Part shown: positions 1 to 12,201 of the stretch, one piece after another
How the letters are laid out: the number at the start of each line of letters is the position of its first letter
Position numbering within the stretch: position 1 is the first letter of the stretch
Made by a program: the position numbers and the translations under genes
Origin: a bacterium
GTDB taxonomy: Bacteria > JALSQH01
DNA length: 27,438 nucleotides
Direction: 5' to 3'
Assembly: GCA_026985515.1 (NCBI GenBank)
Contig: JALSQH010000213.1
Coordinates: 1 to 27,438 of the forward strand
The notes under the pieces: generated by a model
Told to the model about the DNA's origin: nothing
The model's database searches: none
What the model saw: only the letters and a program-made list of their open reading frames with translations

Positions 1-102
1 ATGCGTTATCGCACTCGTCAACGTAGTCTTACCATGATCTATATGCCCGATCGTTCCAACATTTACATGCGGCTTACTCCTTACAAACTTCTCCTTGCTC
101 AT
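1..102 (-). CDS. tuf: Elongation factor Tu, second copy (5' end only)
   Basis: This is the first 34 codons of EF-Tu, the GTPase that delivers aminoacyl-tRNA to the ribosome. The gene runs off the left edge of the window. The visible protein contains the P-loop GHIDHGKT at residues 19-26. It is identical at DNA level to the start of the complete tuf at 15002-16195. The start is ATG at 100-102, with an AGGAGG ribosome binding site ending seven bases upstream. The gene begins 12 bp after the fusA stop, which is the classic rpsL-rpsG-fusA-tuf order, so it is the tufA-type copy. Only the amino end is visible, so nothing can be said about the remainder. Confidence 0.95.
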   Translation of the reverse strand, partial: MSKEKFVRSKPHVNVGTIGHIDHGKTTLTSAITH

Positions 103-113
103 CGCTACCTCCT
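1..113. repeat. tuf 5'-end repeat, copy 1
   Basis: These 113 bases are identical to 16094-16206, covering 34 codons of tuf, the start codon and the Shine-Dalgarno sequence. Identity stops abruptly at base 114, just upstream of the ribosome binding site. The repeat is cut by the window start and presumably continues through the rest of tuf. Confidence 0.95.
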
Positions 114-114
114 T

Positions 115-2196
115 TTATTCTCCCTTGGCCTTTTTGATTATCTTTTCAGCTACATCAGGCGGTACAGGACTGTAGTGAGAAAACTGCATCGTAAAATTAC
201 CGCGACCCTGCGTCAAACTCCTTAATCTTGTAGCATATCCAAACATCTCTGCAAGAGGAACTTCAGCAGTTATTACCTGTCCCCCTGACCTTGCTTCCAT
301 TCCAAGAATCTTCCCTCTTCTGGAATTGAGATCACCAATCACTTCACCCATATATTCATCTGGAATGACAACTTCAACTTTCATAATTGGTTCCAGTAAA
401 ATTGGTTTTGCCTTCTCAACTGCCTGCTGAAAGGCCAGGGAACCTGCAATCTTAAAAGCCATTTCTGATGAATCAACCTCGTGGTAACTTCCATCAACAA
501 GGGTGACCTTAATATCGATCATGGGATAACCGGCAAGAAAACCTTTCTCCATTGCCTCTTCAATACCCTTCTGCACCGCAGGAATAAACTCCTTGGGTAT
601 TACTCCACCGGTAATCTTATCAATAAATTTAAAACCAGAACCCTGAGGTAGAGGTTCAATTTCAATGATGGCGTGTCCATACTGACCCCTACCCCCTGTC
701 TGCTTGATATACTTACCCTCACCTTTTGCAGGTTTTGTGATCGTTTCTTTATAGGCCACCTGTGGTTTACCTACATTGGCACCAACTTTGAATTCTCTTT
801 TTAACCTGTCCACAATTATTTCCAGGTGCAACTCACCCATTCCAGAAATTATGGTCTGACCAGTTTCCTCATCAATTTTTACCCTGAAAGAAGGATCCTC
901 TGTGGCAAGTTTCTGAAGAGCTGTGCTCAGCTTCTCCTGATCCTCTCTTGTTTTTGGTTCAATTGCAATTGATATAACAGGCTCAGGAAATTCCAGAGAT
1001 TCCAGTACAATGGGATGCTCAAGGTCACAGAGGGTATCACCGGTATAGGGAGTTTTCAATCCAATTCCAGCAATAATATCACCTGCATACGCTTCTTTAA
1101 TTTCCTCCCTTTTATTGGCGTGTACCCTTACCAGCCTTCCAATCCTTTCTTTCTTTCCTTTTGTAGCATTCAGAACGGTGGAACCGGATGTGAGTGTTCC
1201 GGAATATATTCTGAAGAATGTGAGCTGTCCTATATATGGATCAGTTATGATTTTAAAAACAAGAGCTGAAAATGGCTCTTTATCATCTGCCCTTCTTATC
1301 TCTTCTTCACCCGTTTCTGGATTTATACCTTTAACAGGTGGAATATCAAGTGGTGATGGGAGAAAATCCACCACTGCATCGAGAAGAGGCTGCACACCCT
1401 TATTCTTATACGCGGAACCACACAGGGTGGGAACAGCATTTAAAGAAAGTGTAGCCTTTCTTATGGCCCTGTAGAGGTCTTCTTCGGTTATTTCTGCATC
1501 TTCAACATACTTCTCAAAAAGTTCTTCATCAGATTCTGCTGCCTCTTCAATTAATTTATGACGCCACTCCTCTGCAAGACTCTTCAGGTCTTCTGGAATC
1601 TCCTCGTAATGATATTTTGCACCGAGTGTCTCCTCCTCCCAGATTATTGCCCTCATTTTGACAAGATCAACAACCCCCACAAATTTATCCTCGGAGCCAA
1701 CTGGAATCTGCAAAACGAGAGGTCTGGTATTCAGTTTCTTCTTCATCTGTTCCACAACATCGAAGAAGTTGGCCCCTATACGATCCATCTTGTTAACAAA
1801 TGCTATTCGGGGAACGCCATAGTTATCAGCCTGCCTCCAGACTGTTTCAGATTGTGGCTCAACGCCTTCAACAGCAGAAAAAATAGCAATGGCACCATCA
1901 AGGACCCTCAGTGCTCTCTCAACTTCAATGGTAAAATCAACATGACCGGGAGTATCAATGATATTTATCATATGATCTCGCCAGAAGCATGTGGTGGTTG
2001 CCGAGGTGATTGTTATCCCCCTCTCCTTCTCCTGTTCCATGTAGTCCATCACAGCGGTACCTTCATGAACCTCACCAATTTTGTGAGATTTACCTGTATA
2101 GTAAAGAATTCTCTCCGTGGTGGTTGTTTTTCCGGCATCAATATGAGCCATAATTCCTATATTTCTGTATCGCTCAATGGGAACCTGTCTTGGCAT
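115..2196 (-). CDS. fusA: Elongation factor G
   Basis: EF-G is the translational GTPase that drives tRNA-mRNA translocation on the ribosome and helps ribosome recycling. The 693-residue length is normal for the family. The G-domain motifs are all visible: AHIDAGKT at residues 17-24, DTPGH at 81-85 and NKMD at 135-138. The switch I signature RGITI follows at 59-63. The carboxyl half carries the usual domain IV and V text, including GRGQYG and the GDLNSRRG loop. The start is ATG at 2194-2196, with GGAGG about ten bases upstream. The gene lies 15 bp after rpsG and 12 bp before the second tuf, so it is a standard member of the str operon. Confidence 0.98.
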   Translation of the reverse strand: MPRQVPIERYRNIGIMAHIDAGKTTTTERILYYTGKSHKIGEVHEGTAVMDYMEQEKERGITITSATTTCFWRDHMINIIDTPGHVDFTIEVERALRVLDGAIAIFSAVEGVEPQSETVWRQADNYGVPRIAFVNKMDRIGANFFDVVEQMKKKLNTRPLVLQIPVGSEDKFVGVVDLVKMRAIIWEEETLGAKYHYEEIPEDLKSLAEEWRHKLIEEAAESDEELFEKYVEDAEITEEDLYRAIRKATLSLNAVPTLCGSAYKNKGVQPLLDAVVDFLPSPLDIPPVKGINPETGEEEIRRADDKEPFSALVFKIITDPYIGQLTFFRIYSGTLTSGSTVLNATKGKKERIGRLVRVHANKREEIKEAYAGDIIAGIGLKTPYTGDTLCDLEHPIVLESLEFPEPVISIAIEPKTREDQEKLSTALQKLATEDPSFRVKIDEETGQTIISGMGELHLEIIVDRLKREFKVGANVGKPQVAYKETITKPAKGEGKYIKQTGGRGQYGHAIIEIEPLPQGSGFKFIDKITGGVIPKEFIPAVQKGIEEAMEKGFLAGYPMIDIKVTLVDGSYHEVDSSEMAFKIAGSLAFQQAVEKAKPILLEPIMKVEVVIPDEYMGEVIGDLNSRRGKILGMEARSGGQVITAEVPLAEMFGYATRLRSLTQGRGNFTMQFSHYSPVPPDVAEKIIKKAKGE

Positions 2197-2211
2197 CTCT
2201 TCTATCCTCCA

Positions 2212-2694
<483 letters not shown>

Positions 2695-2698
2695 TCAA

Positions 2699-3070
2699 TT
2701 ATTTGGGTTTTTTGGTTCCATACTTGGATCTGCCCTGTTTTCTATTCTCAACACCAGCTGCATCAAGAGCACCCCTTATTATGTGATACCTGACACCTGG
2801 CAGATCCTTAACCCTTCCACCTCTCACCAGCACAACGGAGTGCTCCTGAAGATTATGACCAATTCCTGGGATATAGGCAGTTACCTCATATCCGTTGGAT
2901 AATCTCACCCTTGCGACCTTTCTAATAGCAGAATTTGGTTTTTTTGGCGTTGTTGTAAATACTCTAACACAGACACCTCGTCTCTGGGGACAACCTGTGA
3001 GAGCAGGAGATTTCGACTTTTTCTTTATCTTTTCTCTTCCTTTTCTCACCAGCTGATTAATGGTCGGCAT
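2699..3070 (-). CDS. rpsL: 30S ribosomal protein S12
   Basis: S12 lies at the decoding centre and controls translational accuracy. It is the classic streptomycin-resistance target. The 123-residue protein has the family core [10 protein letters not shown], with Lys43 and Lys44. The second resistance hotspot Lys88 is present in VKDLPG. Both hotspots hold the wild-type lysine, so a streptomycin-sensitive S12 is expected. The start is ATG at 3068-3070, with AGGAG about nine bases upstream. This is the first gene after a strong internal promoter and a leader hairpin, so the str genes can be expressed apart from the upstream rpoBC segment. Confidence 0.98.
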   Translation of the reverse strand: MPTINQLVRKGREKIKKKSKSPALTGCPQRRGVCVRVFTTTPKKPNSAIRKVARVRLSNGYEVTAYIPGIGHNLQEHSVVLVRGGRVKDLPGVRYHIIRGALDAAGVENRKQGRSKYGTKKPK

Positions 3071-3088
3071 CTATCACCATCTCCTTTT

Positions 3089-3117
3089 TAAAGGTTAAAG
3101 CCCCCCTTATGGGAGGC
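3089..3117 (-). terminator. Leader hairpin before rpsL (weak terminator or attenuator)
   Basis: On the minus strand GCCTCCC at 3117-3111 pairs with GGGGGGC at 3106-3100 around an ATAA loop. This gives seven pairs including one G-U, followed by CTTTAACCTTT. On the plus strand one position becomes a C-A mismatch, so the structure favours minus-strand RNA. It lies downstream of the rpsL promoter and 30 bp before rpsL, so it could attenuate the str transcript or stop read-through from rpoC. The T-rich tail is interrupted, so strong termination is not assured. Confidence 0.45.
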
Positions 3118-3164
3118 TAATTTTTCGTTAAAGCAATATTTTGTATAGCTAAAACCGTTTCTAT

Positions 3165-3192
3165 ATTCTACAATTTAAAGGCAGTCTGTCAA
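3165..3192 (-). promoter_or_regulatory. Promoter for rpsL-rpsG-fusA-tuf
   Basis: On the minus strand a perfect -35 TTGACA (3192-3187), a 16-bp spacer and a -10 TAGAAT (3170-3165) match the housekeeping sigma consensus closely. Transcription would start near 3158, giving a leader of about 88 nt before rpsL. The -35 lies within an inverted repeat (AGGCAGT and ACTGCCT). A ten-base direct repeat of CCTTTAAATT occurs once in the spacer and once 41 bp upstream. Confidence 0.75.
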
Positions 3193-3225
3193 ATCTTTTC
3201 CTAACTGCCTGTAATTTAAAGGTTT

Positions 3226-6200
3226 TTATGCTTCTGTTCTTTCTTCCTCTGTTTCTGCTGTTTCCTTCTTTTCCTCCTCAGCAAGGACCTTCATCTTCAG
3301 CTTATGATACTTTGGAAATCCAGTTCCAGCTGGAATCAGCCTGCCCATAATTACATTCTCTTTAAGTCCATGGAGATAATCTATCTTTCCAGCAATGGAG
3401 GCATCTGTTAAAACCCTCGTTGTCTCCTGGAAGGATGCAGCAGAAATCCAGCTCTCAGTGGTAAGGGCCGCTTTGGTAATTCCAAGCAGAACAGGCTCAG
3501 CTTTTGCGGGTCTCTTACCTTCCTCTATCATTTTTCTGTTCTCTTCCTCAAAGATATATTTAGGTACATCCTCTCCGGGAAGGAAGAATGTATCCCCTGG
3601 ATCAACAACCCTCACTTTCCTGAGCATCTGTCTGACAATGATCTCAATATGTTTATCGTTGATTTTAACTCCCTGATTCCTATAAACCTCCTGAATCTGA
3701 TCAACAAGGTATCGTGCAAGTTCCTTCTCACCTTTAACCTTGAGGAGAGCATGAGGATCAGGAGCACCCTCAACAAGCTGATCACCTGCCCTTACGTAAT
3801 CTCCTTCCTGAACGATTATATGTTTCCCGCTGGGTATGAGATACCTCTTGGGTTTTCCTATTTCAGGCTGAATAATAATTTCCACTTTACCCTTCAGATC
3901 CTGACCCCTGTGGACAACGCCATCTATTTCTGAAATAATGGCGTAATTCTGAGGTCTCCTTGCTTCAAACAATTCAACAACTCTCGGGAGACCACCTGTA
4001 ATGTCTGTGGCTTTTGATGTTTCTCTTGGAATCTTTGCTATAACTGAACCAGCTGAAATTTCATCACCATCCTTGTAAACCAGAAGCGCACCAATGGGAA
4101 GGTCATATACCGCATCCTGACCTCTGTAGGTTTTCAGAATATTTCCATCCTTATCTGTGATGATAGCTCTGGGCTTGAGGTTTGGATCTTTGGGTTTAAT
4201 TATCCTTCTGGTGGACAGACCCGTTCTTTCATCGGTGGTTTCTTCCATTGTCACATTCTCCACAACATCCTCATATCTTATAATTCCGCTTACATCTGAA
4301 ACGATGGGGTTATTGTATGGATCCCACTCTGAAATCTTTGCTCCTTTTGGTACCTTGCTGTTTTCCTCATAATAGAGGATTGCACCATAAACTCCTGGAA
4401 ATCTTTCCTTTTCTCTACCAGTCTTTTCATCAACTATCTTCAGATAACCACTTCTATTTACTATTACAAGCTTTCCATCTTTGTTTCGAACAGTGGCAAT
4501 TCCCTCAAATTTAAGAATTCCACCAAATTTGCTCTCCTGAGAACTCTGTTCCATTTTTCCTGTAGCAGCGGCGCCACCCGTATGGAAGGTTCTCATGGTA
4601 AGCTGAGTACCGGGTTCACCAATAGACTGGGCAGCAATTACACCCACAGCCTCACCAAGATTTACAAGTCTTCCACGTGCCAGGTCTCTTCCGTAACAGA
4701 GGGCACACACTCCTCTCTTCGCTTTACATGTGATAACAGATCTTATCTTCACCTTTTCAATCCCGGCATTCTCAACAGCCTCTGCCAGTTCCTCTGTAAT
4801 CTCCTGATTCCTGTAAACAATTATCTCTCCTGTATCAGGATGAATTATATCTTCTGCTGCGACTCTTCCGAGAATTCTGTCTTTCAGATGCTCAACTAAT
4901 TCTCCATTTTCATAGAGAGGAGTCATTTCAATCCCATCAAGCGTACCACAATCATACTCAGTAACTATCACATCCTGAGCAACATCAACAAGCCTTCTGG
5001 TGAGATATCCTGAATTTGCAGTTTTAAGAGCTGTATCAGCAAGCCCCTTTCTTGCACCGTGAGTCGAGATGAAGTATTGAAGAACGCTCAATCCCTCTCT
5101 AAAATTAGCAAGGATAGGAGTTTCAATAATATCTCCTGATGGTTTCATCATCAGACCCCTCATTCCGGCAAGCTGCTTCATCTGATCAGAGGAACCCCTT
5201 GCACCAGAATCAGCCATTATGTAGATGGAGTTAAAACTCTCAGTTTCTACTTCGGTTCCATCAGGTCCCTTCACTTTTTCCTTACTGATCTCCTTCATCA
5301 TTTCGCTTTTAACTTCATCTGTAGTCCTCTTCCAGATATCAACAACTCTATTGTGTCGTTCACCGTCGGAGATCATCATATTTCTATGCTGTTCCTCAAT
5401 CTTCTTCACCTCTTCTTCAGCTTTTTTAATAATTTCCCATTTCCTGGAAGGAATCTTCATGTCATCCACTGCAATTGAAATTCCGGCTCTGGTAGCGAAA
5501 TCATACCCCATCTGCATCATTCTATCTGCGAATATGACGGTGGTCTTCTCACCAGCTCTCCTGTAGGAAAGATCAATGAGGTGTGCCAGATCTTTCTTTT
5601 TGAGATTTTTATTAACCTCATCAAAAGGAATTTCCTTTGGAACAACTTCATAGAAGATCACCCTGCCAGTTGTCGTCTCATAAATTTTTCCATCAATCCT
5701 TACCTTTATTTTTGCATGGAGGCTGACCTCACCATTTTCAAATGCAATCCGCACCTCTTCCGGAGATGAAAATGTCATGCCCTCACCTTTCTGGAAGGGT
5801 CTCTCCCGGGTCATGTAGTAAATTCCAAGAACAATATCCTGAGTAGGATAAATTATCGGCTCACCGCTGGCAGGTTTCAGAATGTTGTTGGTGGACATCA
5901 TAAGCACCCTTGATTCAGCCTGAGCCTCAAGGGAGAGAGGTACATGAACTGCCATCTGGTCTCCATCAAAATCTGCATTAAAGGCTGTACATACAAGGGG
6001 GTGCAATCTTATTGCCTTGTCTTCAACAAGAACAGGCTCAAAAGCCTGAATGCTCAGCCTGTGAAGAGTGGGAGCCCTGTTGAGGAGAACCGGGTGCTCC
6101 CTTACAACCTCTTCAAGAGCCTCCCAGACTTCGGGATCACCTCTTTCAACCATTTTTTTGGCTGCCTTTATTGTGGAAACTATTCCCTTTTGCTGGAGCT

Positions 6201-7347
6201 TGCTGTAGACAAAGGGCTTGAACAATTCAATGGCCATTACCTTCGGGAGACCACACTGGTGGAGTCGCAACTCTGGTCCCACAACAATAACCGACCTTCC
6301 AGAATAGTCAACCCTCTTTCCCAGAAGATTCTGTCTGAATCTTCCCCTTTTACCACTGAGCAGCTGACTGAGGGACTTAAGAGGCCTCCTGTTTGAACCC
6401 ATGATGGGTCTGCCCTTCCGCCCATTATCGAAAAGGGCATCCACCGCTTCCTGGAGCATCCTCTTCTCATTTCTGATTATGATCTCCGGAGCATTCAATT
6501 CTATCAATTTTTTCAACCTGTTATTCCTGTTGATAACTCTTCTGTAAAGATCATTCAGATCGCTGGTGGCAAATCTTCCACCTTCAAGGGGAACAAGGGG
6601 CCTCAAATCAGGTGGAATAACAGGGATAACTGTGAGAATCATCCATTCAGGTCTGTTCCCTGAATTTTTGAAAGCTTCCACTATCCGCAATCTCTTAACA
6701 ATCTTCTTCTTCTTTGCCTCGGAAGAGGTCTTATTCAGAGCATCCCTTAATTCCTGAGATAGGTTCTCAAGATCAATCTCTGCAAGGAGCTGTCTTATAG
6801 CTTCAGCTCCCATACCCACTTTAAATTTATCACCATACTTCTTTTTGTACTCCAGATACTCCTTCTCGCTAAGCACCATACCCTTTTGAAGGTCAGTTTC
6901 ACCTGGATCGAGAACTATGTAATCCTCAAAATAGAGAACCCTTTCAAGCTCCTTGGTCTTCAGATCAAGAATAGCTCCAATTTTACTTGGGATACTCTTA
7001 AGATACCAGATATGAGCCACGGGAGCAGCCAGCTCAATATGACCCATTCTCTCTCTTCTAACCTTGGAGGTGGTAACCTCCACACCACACTTCTCACATA
7101 CTATTCCCTTGTATTTGTAACGTTTATATTTTCCGCACAGACATTCGTAATCCTTTATGGGTCCGAAAATCTGAGCGCTGAAGAGTCCATCCTTTTCCGG
7201 TTTGAAGTTCCTGTAATTTATTGTTTCTGGTTTTTTTACTTCCCCGTAGGACCATTCCCTGATTTTCTCCGGGGAAGCTATTCCAATCTTTACCGCTTTA
7301 TAATCTGAAGGATTTTTGGGTTTTTCTTCAAAGTCATAGATCCTCAA
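3226..7347 (-). CDS. rpoC: DNA-directed RNA polymerase subunit beta'
   Basis: This is the catalytic beta' subunit of RNA polymerase. The active-site motif NADFDGDQ is at residues 457-464, with the three magnesium-binding aspartates 459, 461 and 463. The amino zinc site uses Cys69, Cys71, Cys84 and Cys87. The second zinc site uses Cys799, Cys873, Cys880 and Cys883. Between MRTFHTGG (trigger loop) and the DITGGLPRV segment, residues 930-1112 form a large insertion resembling E. coli SI3, which is typical of Gracilicutes-type bacteria. Total length is 1373 residues. The start is TTG at 7345-7347, five bases after GGAGAGG; the conserved amino terminus begins there and no in-frame ATG competes. 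It follows rpoB by 22 bp. Confidence 0.98.
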   Translation of the reverse strand: MRIYDFEEKPKNPSDYKAVKIGIASPEKIREWSYGEVKKPETINYRNFKPEKDGLFSAQIFGPIKDYECLCGKYKRYKYKGIVCEKCGVEVTTSKVRRERMGHIELAAPVAHIWYLKSIPSKIGAILDLKTKELERVLYFEDYIVLDPGETDLQKGMVLSEKEYLEYKKKYGDKFKVGMGAEAIRQLLAEIDLENLSQELRDALNKTSSEAKKKKIVKRLRIVEAFKNSGNRPEWMILTVIPVIPPDLRPLVPLEGGRFATSDLNDLYRRVINRNNRLKKLIELNAPEIIIRNEKRMLQEAVDALFDNGRKGRPIMGSNRRPLKSLSQLLSGKRGRFRQNLLGKRVDYSGRSVIVVGPELRLHQCGLPKVMAIELFKPFVYSKLQQKGIVSTIKAAKKMVERGDPEVWEALEEVVREHPVLLNRAPTLHRLSIQAFEPVLVEDKAIRLHPLVCTAFNADFDGDQMAVHVPLSLEAQAESRVLMMSTNNILKPASGEPIIYPTQDIVLGIYYMTRERPFQKGEGMTFSSPEEVRIAFENGEVSLHAKIKVRIDGKIYETTTGRVIFYEVVPKEIPFDEVNKNLKKKDLAHLIDLSYRRAGEKTTVIFADRMMQMGYDFATRAGISIAVDDMKIPSRKWEIIKKAEEEVKKIEEQHRNMMISDGERHNRVVDIWKRTTDEVKSEMMKEISKEKVKGPDGTEVETESFNSIYIMADSGARGSSDQMKQLAGMRGLMMKPSGDIIETPILANFREGLSVLQYFISTHGARKGLADTALKTANSGYLTRRLVDVAQDVIVTEYDCGTLDGIEMTPLYENGELVEHLKDRILGRVAAEDIIHPDTGEIIVYRNQEITEELAEAVENAGIEKVKIRSVITCKAKRGVCALCYGRDLARGRLVNLGEAVGVIAAQSIGEPGTQLTMRTFHTGGAAATGKMEQSSQESKFGGILKFEGIATVRNKDGKLVIVNRSGYLKIVDEKTGREKERFPGVYGAILYYEENSKVPKGAKISEWDPYNNPIVSDVSGIIRYEDVVENVTMEETTDERTGLSTRRIIKPKDPNLKPRAIITDKDGNILKTYRGQDAVYDLPIGALLVYKDGDEISAGSVIAKIPRETSKATDITGGLPRVVELFEARRPQNYAIISEIDGVVHRGQDLKGKVEIIIQPEIGKPKRYLIPSGKHIIVQEGDYVRAGDQLVEGAPDPHALLKVKGEKELARYLVDQIQEVYRNQGVKINDKHIEIIVRQMLRKVRVVDPGDTFFLPGEDVPKYIFEEENRKMIEEGKRPAKAEPVLLGITKAALTTESWISAASFQETTRVLTDASIAGKIDYLHGLKENVIMGRLIPAGTGFPKYHKLKMKVLAEEEKKETAETEEERTEA

Positions 7348-7369
7348 GGCTACCTCTCCTTTTTAGGTT

Positions 7370-10300
7370 TTATTCTTTTTCTTCTTCAGGTAACTCTTCA
7401 AGCAACTCCACATCCAGCGCCAGACCCCGCAACTCTCTGAAAAGAACATTGAAGGATTCAGGCACTCCAGGCTCAAGTTTGGGATCACCTTTTACTATCT
7501 GGTAGTAAATCCTGGTCCTGCCAATAACATCATCCGACTTAACGGTGAGAAACTCCTGCAGAGTATAGGCGGCTCCATAAGCCTCCAGAGCCCATACCTC
7601 CATTTCTCCCAGTCTCTGACCACCAAACTGCGCTTTTCCTCCCAGAGGTTGCTGGGTAATGAGAGAATATGGACCGATGGATCTCGCATGAACCTTGTCT
7701 TCAACAAGATGGATCAACTTCATCATATACATAACTCCGACAGTGACCGGAAAGTGAAATTTCTCTCCGGTTCTTCCATCGTAAAGTTCTGTCTGGCCAG
7801 ATTCGGGTAAACCAGCTTCTCTGAGCAGTTCTTTAATCTCTTCTTCATGAGCACCGTCAAAAACTGGTGTCGCGATATGAATGCCATCTTTCAACTTTCT
7901 GGCATACTCCAGTATTTCTTCGTCATTGTAGCTGTCAAGAATTTTAGCCTCCTCGCTGTCACCATAGATTTTCTTCAAATACTCCCTTATGAACTCTGGC
8001 GAAGTGGCTTTTTCGACCATCTCCGCCACTTTTCTGCCAAGTTCTCTGGCTGCCCACCCAAGGTGGGTTTCAAGAACCTGTCCAACATTCATTCTGGAAG
8101 GAACTCCAAGAGGATTGAGAACAATGTCAATAGGTGTACCATCAGGCAGGAAGGGCATATCCTCCACCGGGAGTATCTTTGAAATAACTCCCTTGTTACC
8201 ATGTCTACCTGCCATCTTATCCCCAACCTGAAGCTTCCTCTTGATGGCAATGTAAACCTTTATCCTTTTGATCTCTCCAGCAGACAGCTCATCACTCTTT
8301 TCAAGTCTCTCTTTTTTGGCCTTATAAAGTTTTTCGAGGTTTCTGACTTTTGAAGAGAAATTCTTAATGAACTGGGAAAGTTTCTCGTTTGCTTCTTTAT
8401 CTTTTACCCTGGCTTCTTTCAAAAACTTCAAGAGCGTTTCGCTCCTGGTATTCTGAGCCTTCTCTACGACCTCTTCCCATTCCTTTTCCGTTATTTTATG
8501 TCCCCTGGCAAATGAGATATCCTTTCCCATGCTCCACTTTGGAGAGAGTTCCTTCCCCACAATCAGTGGTTTTATTCTGGCAAAGGCTTCTCTGAAAAGA
8601 ATTCTCAATTCCTCTTCCTTCTCCCTCTCCAGTTTTTCTATTTCTGCAGCAAGAATTGCCTTTGCCCTTCTGTCCCTCTGAACCCCTTTTTTGGTGAGAA
8701 TATCCACACCAATTACAGTTCCATAAACTCCAGGGGGAACCCTCAGTGAGGAATCCTTGAAATCACCAGCCTTTGAACCAAATATGGCTTTTAAAAGTCT
8801 GTCCTCAGGATCAAGCTGACTTTCACCCTTGGGAGTTATTTTCCCAACAAGAATATCTCCCGGTTTTACCTTTGCTCCTATTCTTATTATTCCCTCTTCA
8901 TCCAGATCCTTGACAGCTTCCTCACTTAACCCGGGAATATCTCTTGTTATAACCTCTGGACCAAGTTTTGTTTCTCTTGCAGCGACCTCATACTCCTCTA
9001 TGTGTATGGAAGTGTAAACATCCTCTTTAACAAGTCTCTCACTTACAAGTATGGCATCCTCAAAGTTGTAACCTCTCCATGGGATAAAGGCAACCAGAAC
9101 ATTCCTTCCAAGAGCAAGTTCTCCATGCTCAACAGCGTGACCATCAGCGATAACTTCCCCTTTCCTTACATAATCACCTTTTTTTACAATTGGTTTCTGA
9201 TTGATAGTTGTATCCTGGTTGGATCTTTTGAACTTCTTTAAGTTGTAAATATCAAGTCCAACGTCACCCTCCTCCTCAATCTCACTCTCATCAACTTTTA
9301 TCACAATTCTCTGAGAATCAACATACTCAACGGTTCCGCTTCTTCTGGCAACGACAGATACACCAGAATCTCTGGCAACAATCTTTTCCATACCTGTTCC
9401 AACAAGGGGGGCCTCAGTTTTCATCAATGGTACAGCCTGCCTCTGCATGTTGGAACCCATCAGAGCCCTGTTGGCGTCATCATGTTCCAGGAATGGTATG
9501 AGAGAAGCAGCGACACTGACCACCTGATTTGGAGAAACATCCATCAGGGTCACCTCACTGGCCTTTGCCATTATAAATTCACCCTGATGTCTTGCGGCCA
9601 CATATTCGTTAACAAACCTTCCTTCCTCATCAACTGGTGCATTGGCCTGAGCAATAACATGGTTCTCCTCTTTTGGAGCTGTGAGGTAAACAATTTCGTC
9701 TGTTACTTTCCCATCCTTTACAACTCTGTAAGGTGTTTCAATAAATCCATATTTATTTACACGGGCATAGGTGGTAAGTGAGGAAATCAGTCCAATGTTC
9801 GGACCTTCCGGTGTCTCAATAGGACAGATTCTACCATAGTGAGTGGTATGAACGTCTCTAACCTCAAATCCTGCACGCTCCCTCGTTAATCCACCAGGAC
9901 CCAGGGCAGAAAGCCTTCTCTTGTGAGTGGTCTCTGAAAGGGGATTCACCTGATCCATAAACTGTGATAACTGGCTGCTACCGAAAAATTCGTTAAGAGC
10001 GGAAATAACAGGTTTGGAGCTTATTATATCTCTTATATTTGAGGCAATAGCATCCTCATAACTCATGGTCTTCATTTTTTCCTGAACCGCCCTCTCAATT
10101 TTAACCATCCCCACCCTGAACTGGTTTTCCACAAGCTCACCAACAGATCTCACCCTTCTGTTACCCAGGTGGTCTATATCATCTTCCTCAGCTCTTCCAT
10201 CCTTCATCTCCAGCAGATAGCGAATTGTTTCAAGAATATCCTCTCTGGTAAGAACCCTCTGGGTGACTGGAAAATCAAGTTTCAACTTTTCATTTATCCT

Positions 10301-11674
10301 TACTCTACCAACCTCGCTCAAATCATATCTCTGGGGATCGAAGAACAATTCATGGAATAACTTCCTTGCTGCATCAATATTATGGGGATCGCCAGGTCTC
10401 AGCTTCCTGTAAATTTCTATAAGGGCTTCCTCAGGGTTGGAGGCTCTATCAACCTTCAGCGTATTTCTGAGGTATGGACCCACATGATAATTGTCTATGT
10501 AAAGGACATCTATTTCCCTTATGCCTGCCTGAATCAGTTTTTCAAGGATCTCCTCAGTGAGCTCTTCATTAACCTTGAAAAGGATCTCTCCAGTTTGAGG
10601 ATCGATATGATCTCTGGCTGCAATTTTACCAATGATATCCTCTTTCGTTGCCTCCAGTCTATCAACCTTGTAAACTTCAAAAAACTCTCTTCTTGCTTCT
10701 TTCGCCTTTTTTACGTGTTCTTCAGTAATTATCTCCCCGGCCCTTATGAAAACTTTTCCATTGAGGTCAAGATAATCATCTGCAACTTTTCTTCCTATAC
10801 TTTTCTCAACCGGGACGGTTTCAACCAGATACCTCAGTGCTCTTTTGGGAACACTCTTTCCTTTCTTGAGTGTTATCACAGGTTCCCCGGTTTCAGGATC
10901 ATAAATGGTTGTTCTTGCCTTCAATCCGCTGAGAAATTTTGGATAGTAAGAAATGTAGAACTTATCAGGCCCCTCTATCCAGATCTTCTGTGGTCTGTAA
11001 AAGTAATTGAGGATCTCCTCCTCACTCATTCCGAGAGCCCTGAGGATGTATGTTGCAAAAAGCTTCTTTTTCCTGTCTATTCTTGCAAAGAGAAGGTCCC
11101 TGTGATCAAACTCAAAATCAAGCCAGGAGCCTCTATATGGAATCAATCTTGCATTGTAATTTATTCTCTGTGCAGTGGATTTCATCTTCTCCTTTACAAA
11201 AACAACACCCGGTGACCTGTGCAACTGATTGACAACAACTCTTTCAGTTCCGTTAATAATAAAACTGGCTGTATCCGTCATGAGAGGAATTTCACCAAAG
11301 TAGATCTCTTCTTCCTTTATCTCAGATATCTGACCTGTAGAGGGTTCCCTCAATATAAGCTGAAGATGTACATGAAGTGGCGCTCCATAGGTCTGTTTCT
11401 TCCTCTTGCATTCATCCACATCGTAGCGGGGTTCACCAATTTCATATTTAACGAACTTCAACTCAAAAAGACCGTTGGAAGATTTTATGGGGAAAATCTG
11501 ATTAAACACTTCCTGTAATCCCTGATTCTTTCTCTTTTCTGGAGGGACATCCTTCTGCAGGAATTCTTCATATGACCTCTTCTGAACCTCAAGTAAATAG
11601 GGTATTTCAAGTGGAGCTTTTATTCTTCCAAAATTTTTTCTGATTCTCAATCTTTCAGGTGAAGGTAATTTCAT
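7370..11674 (-). CDS. rpoB: DNA-directed RNA polymerase subunit beta
   Basis: The beta subunit of RNA polymerase forms half of the active-site cleft and holds the rifampicin pocket. The rifampicin region reads [18 protein letters not shown] and onward. The residues matching E. coli Asp516, His526 and Ser531 are Asp574, His584 and Ser589, so a rifampicin-sensitive enzyme is expected. A coiled-coil insertion lies between [11 protein letters not shown] and [18 protein letters not shown], at the place of E. coli SI2. The chosen start is ATG at 11672-11674, eight bases after GAGAGG, giving 1434 residues. A GTG three codons upstream abuts the ribosome binding site and is less likely. A hairpin with a U-tract precedes the gene. 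Confidence 0.98.
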   Translation of the reverse strand: MKLPSPERLRIRKNFGRIKAPLEIPYLLEVQKRSYEEFLQKDVPPEKRKNQGLQEVFNQIFPIKSSNGLFELKFVKYEIGEPRYDVDECKRKKQTYGAPLHVHLQLILREPSTGQISEIKEEEIYFGEIPLMTDTASFIINGTERVVVNQLHRSPGVVFVKEKMKSTAQRINYNARLIPYRGSWLDFEFDHRDLLFARIDRKKKLFATYILRALGMSEEEILNYFYRPQKIWIEGPDKFYISYYPKFLSGLKARTTIYDPETGEPVITLKKGKSVPKRALRYLVETVPVEKSIGRKVADDYLDLNGKVFIRAGEIITEEHVKKAKEARREFFEVYKVDRLEATKEDIIGKIAARDHIDPQTGEILFKVNEELTEEILEKLIQAGIREIDVLYIDNYHVGPYLRNTLKVDRASNPEEALIEIYRKLRPGDPHNIDAARKLFHELFFDPQRYDLSEVGRVRINEKLKLDFPVTQRVLTREDILETIRYLLEMKDGRAEEDDIDHLGNRRVRSVGELVENQFRVGMVKIERAVQEKMKTMSYEDAIASNIRDIISSKPVISALNEFFGSSQLSQFMDQVNPLSETTHKRRLSALGPGGLTRERAGFEVRDVHTTHYGRICPIETPEGPNIGLISSLTTYARVNKYGFIETPYRVVKDGKVTDEIVYLTAPKEENHVIAQANAPVDEEGRFVNEYVAARHQGEFIMAKASEVTLMDVSPNQVVSVAASLIPFLEHDDANRALMGSNMQRQAVPLMKTEAPLVGTGMEKIVARDSGVSVVARRSGTVEYVDSQRIVIKVDESEIEEEGDVGLDIYNLKKFKRSNQDTTINQKPIVKKGDYVRKGEVIADGHAVEHGELALGRNVLVAFIPWRGYNFEDAILVSERLVKEDVYTSIHIEEYEVAARETKLGPEVITRDIPGLSEEAVKDLDEEGIIRIGAKVKPGDILVGKITPKGESQLDPEDRLLKAIFGSKAGDFKDSSLRVPPGVYGTVIGVDILTKKGVQRDRRAKAILAAEIEKLEREKEEELRILFREAFARIKPLIVGKELSPKWSMGKDISFARGHKITEKEWEEVVEKAQNTRSETLLKFLKEARVKDKEANEKLSQFIKNFSSKVRNLEKLYKAKKERLEKSDELSAGEIKRIKVYIAIKRKLQVGDKMAGRHGNKGVISKILPVEDMPFLPDGTPIDIVLNPLGVPSRMNVGQVLETHLGWAARELGRKVAEMVEKATSPEFIREYLKKIYGDSEEAKILDSYNDEEILEYARKLKDGIHIATPVFDGAHEEEIKELLREAGLPESGQTELYDGRTGEKFHFPVTVGVMYMMKLIHLVEDKVHARSIGPYSLITQQPLGGKAQFGGQRLGEMEVWALEAYGAAYTLQEFLTVKSDDVIGRTRIYYQIVKGDPKLEPGVPESFNVLFRELRGLALDVELLEELPEEEKE

Positions 11675-11704
11675 GGACCACACCTCTCTCTTGTTTTAAA
11701 ATAG

Positions 11705-11749
11705 AAAAAGGGTATCCCGTTTTGAGGGAAATCCCTCTCCGGGACACCC
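11705..11749 (-). terminator. Attenuator-like hairpin between rplL and rpoB
   Basis: On the minus strand GGGTGTCCCG (11749-11740) pairs over ten positions with CGGGATACCC (11719-11710), with a single G-U. An inner stem GAGGG/CCCTC closes an ATTT loop. TTTTTCTATTTT follows immediately. The layout is that of an intrinsic terminator. rpoB must still be transcribed and has no obvious promoter of its own in this gap, so partial termination is the natural reading. E. coli has a partial terminator and an RNase III site at the same place. Confidence 0.75.
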
Positions 11750-11784
11750 ATATCTTCCCCGGAAAAAGCCAGTAAAATTGCGGA

Positions 11785-12174
11785 TCATTGAATTTCGACT
11801 TGACCCCCAACCTCTTCCAGTTTTTTCTTTATTTCCTCCGCTTCCTCTTTGCTTATTCCTTCTTTAACCGCTTTGGGCAGACTTTCAATAAATTCTTTGG
11901 CTTCCTTCAAACCAAGACCTGTAATATCCTTCACAGCCTTAATTGCCTTGACTCTGTTATTTGGATCAATTGCCTTGAGGATCACGTTGAACTCGGTCTT
12001 TTCCTCAGCAGCGGCTTCACCTCCTCCCGCAGCCGGTGCAGCAGCAACAGCTACAGCGGCCTGTGCAGACACCCCAAACTCTTCCTCGAGCGTTTTCACC
12101 AGATCGGCCAGCTCCATAACCGTCATGGCCTTAATAGCCTCAATGATCTGTTCCTTTGTTAATTTTTCTGCCAT
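11785..12174 (-). CDS. rplL: 50S ribosomal protein L7/L12
   Basis: L7/L12 forms the multimeric stalk of the large subunit that recruits and activates translational GTPases. The 129-residue protein has a helical amino dimerisation domain, an Ala/Gly-rich hinge around residues 40-56, and the conserved carboxyl domain with [14 protein letters not shown]-like [10 protein letters not shown] and [12 protein letters not shown]. It lies 27 bp after rplJ and about 110 bp before rpoB. The stalk protein is needed in several copies per ribosome. The hairpin downstream of it would let the cell make more L7/L12 than RNA polymerase from the same transcript. Confidence 0.97.
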   Translation of the reverse strand: MAEKLTKEQIIEAIKAMTVMELADLVKTLEEEFGVSAQAAVAVAAAPAAGGGEAAAEEKTEFNVILKAIDPNNRVKAIKAVKDITGLGLKEAKEFIESLPKAVKEGISKEEAEEIKKKLEEVGGQVEIQ

Positions 12175-12201
12175 CTTAAGACTCCTCCATTTGTTCTTTA
12201 T

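Noticed and set aside
10382-11215. 277-codon open frame on the plus strand
   Set aside because: It lies wholly antisense to rpoB. The translation is rich in Cys, Phe and Ser with no family signature, as expected for a shadow of a conserved gene.
11681-11683. GTG as start of rpoB
   Set aside because: It abuts the GAGAGG ribosome binding site with no spacer. ATG at 11672-11674 has normal spacing and fits the family amino terminus.
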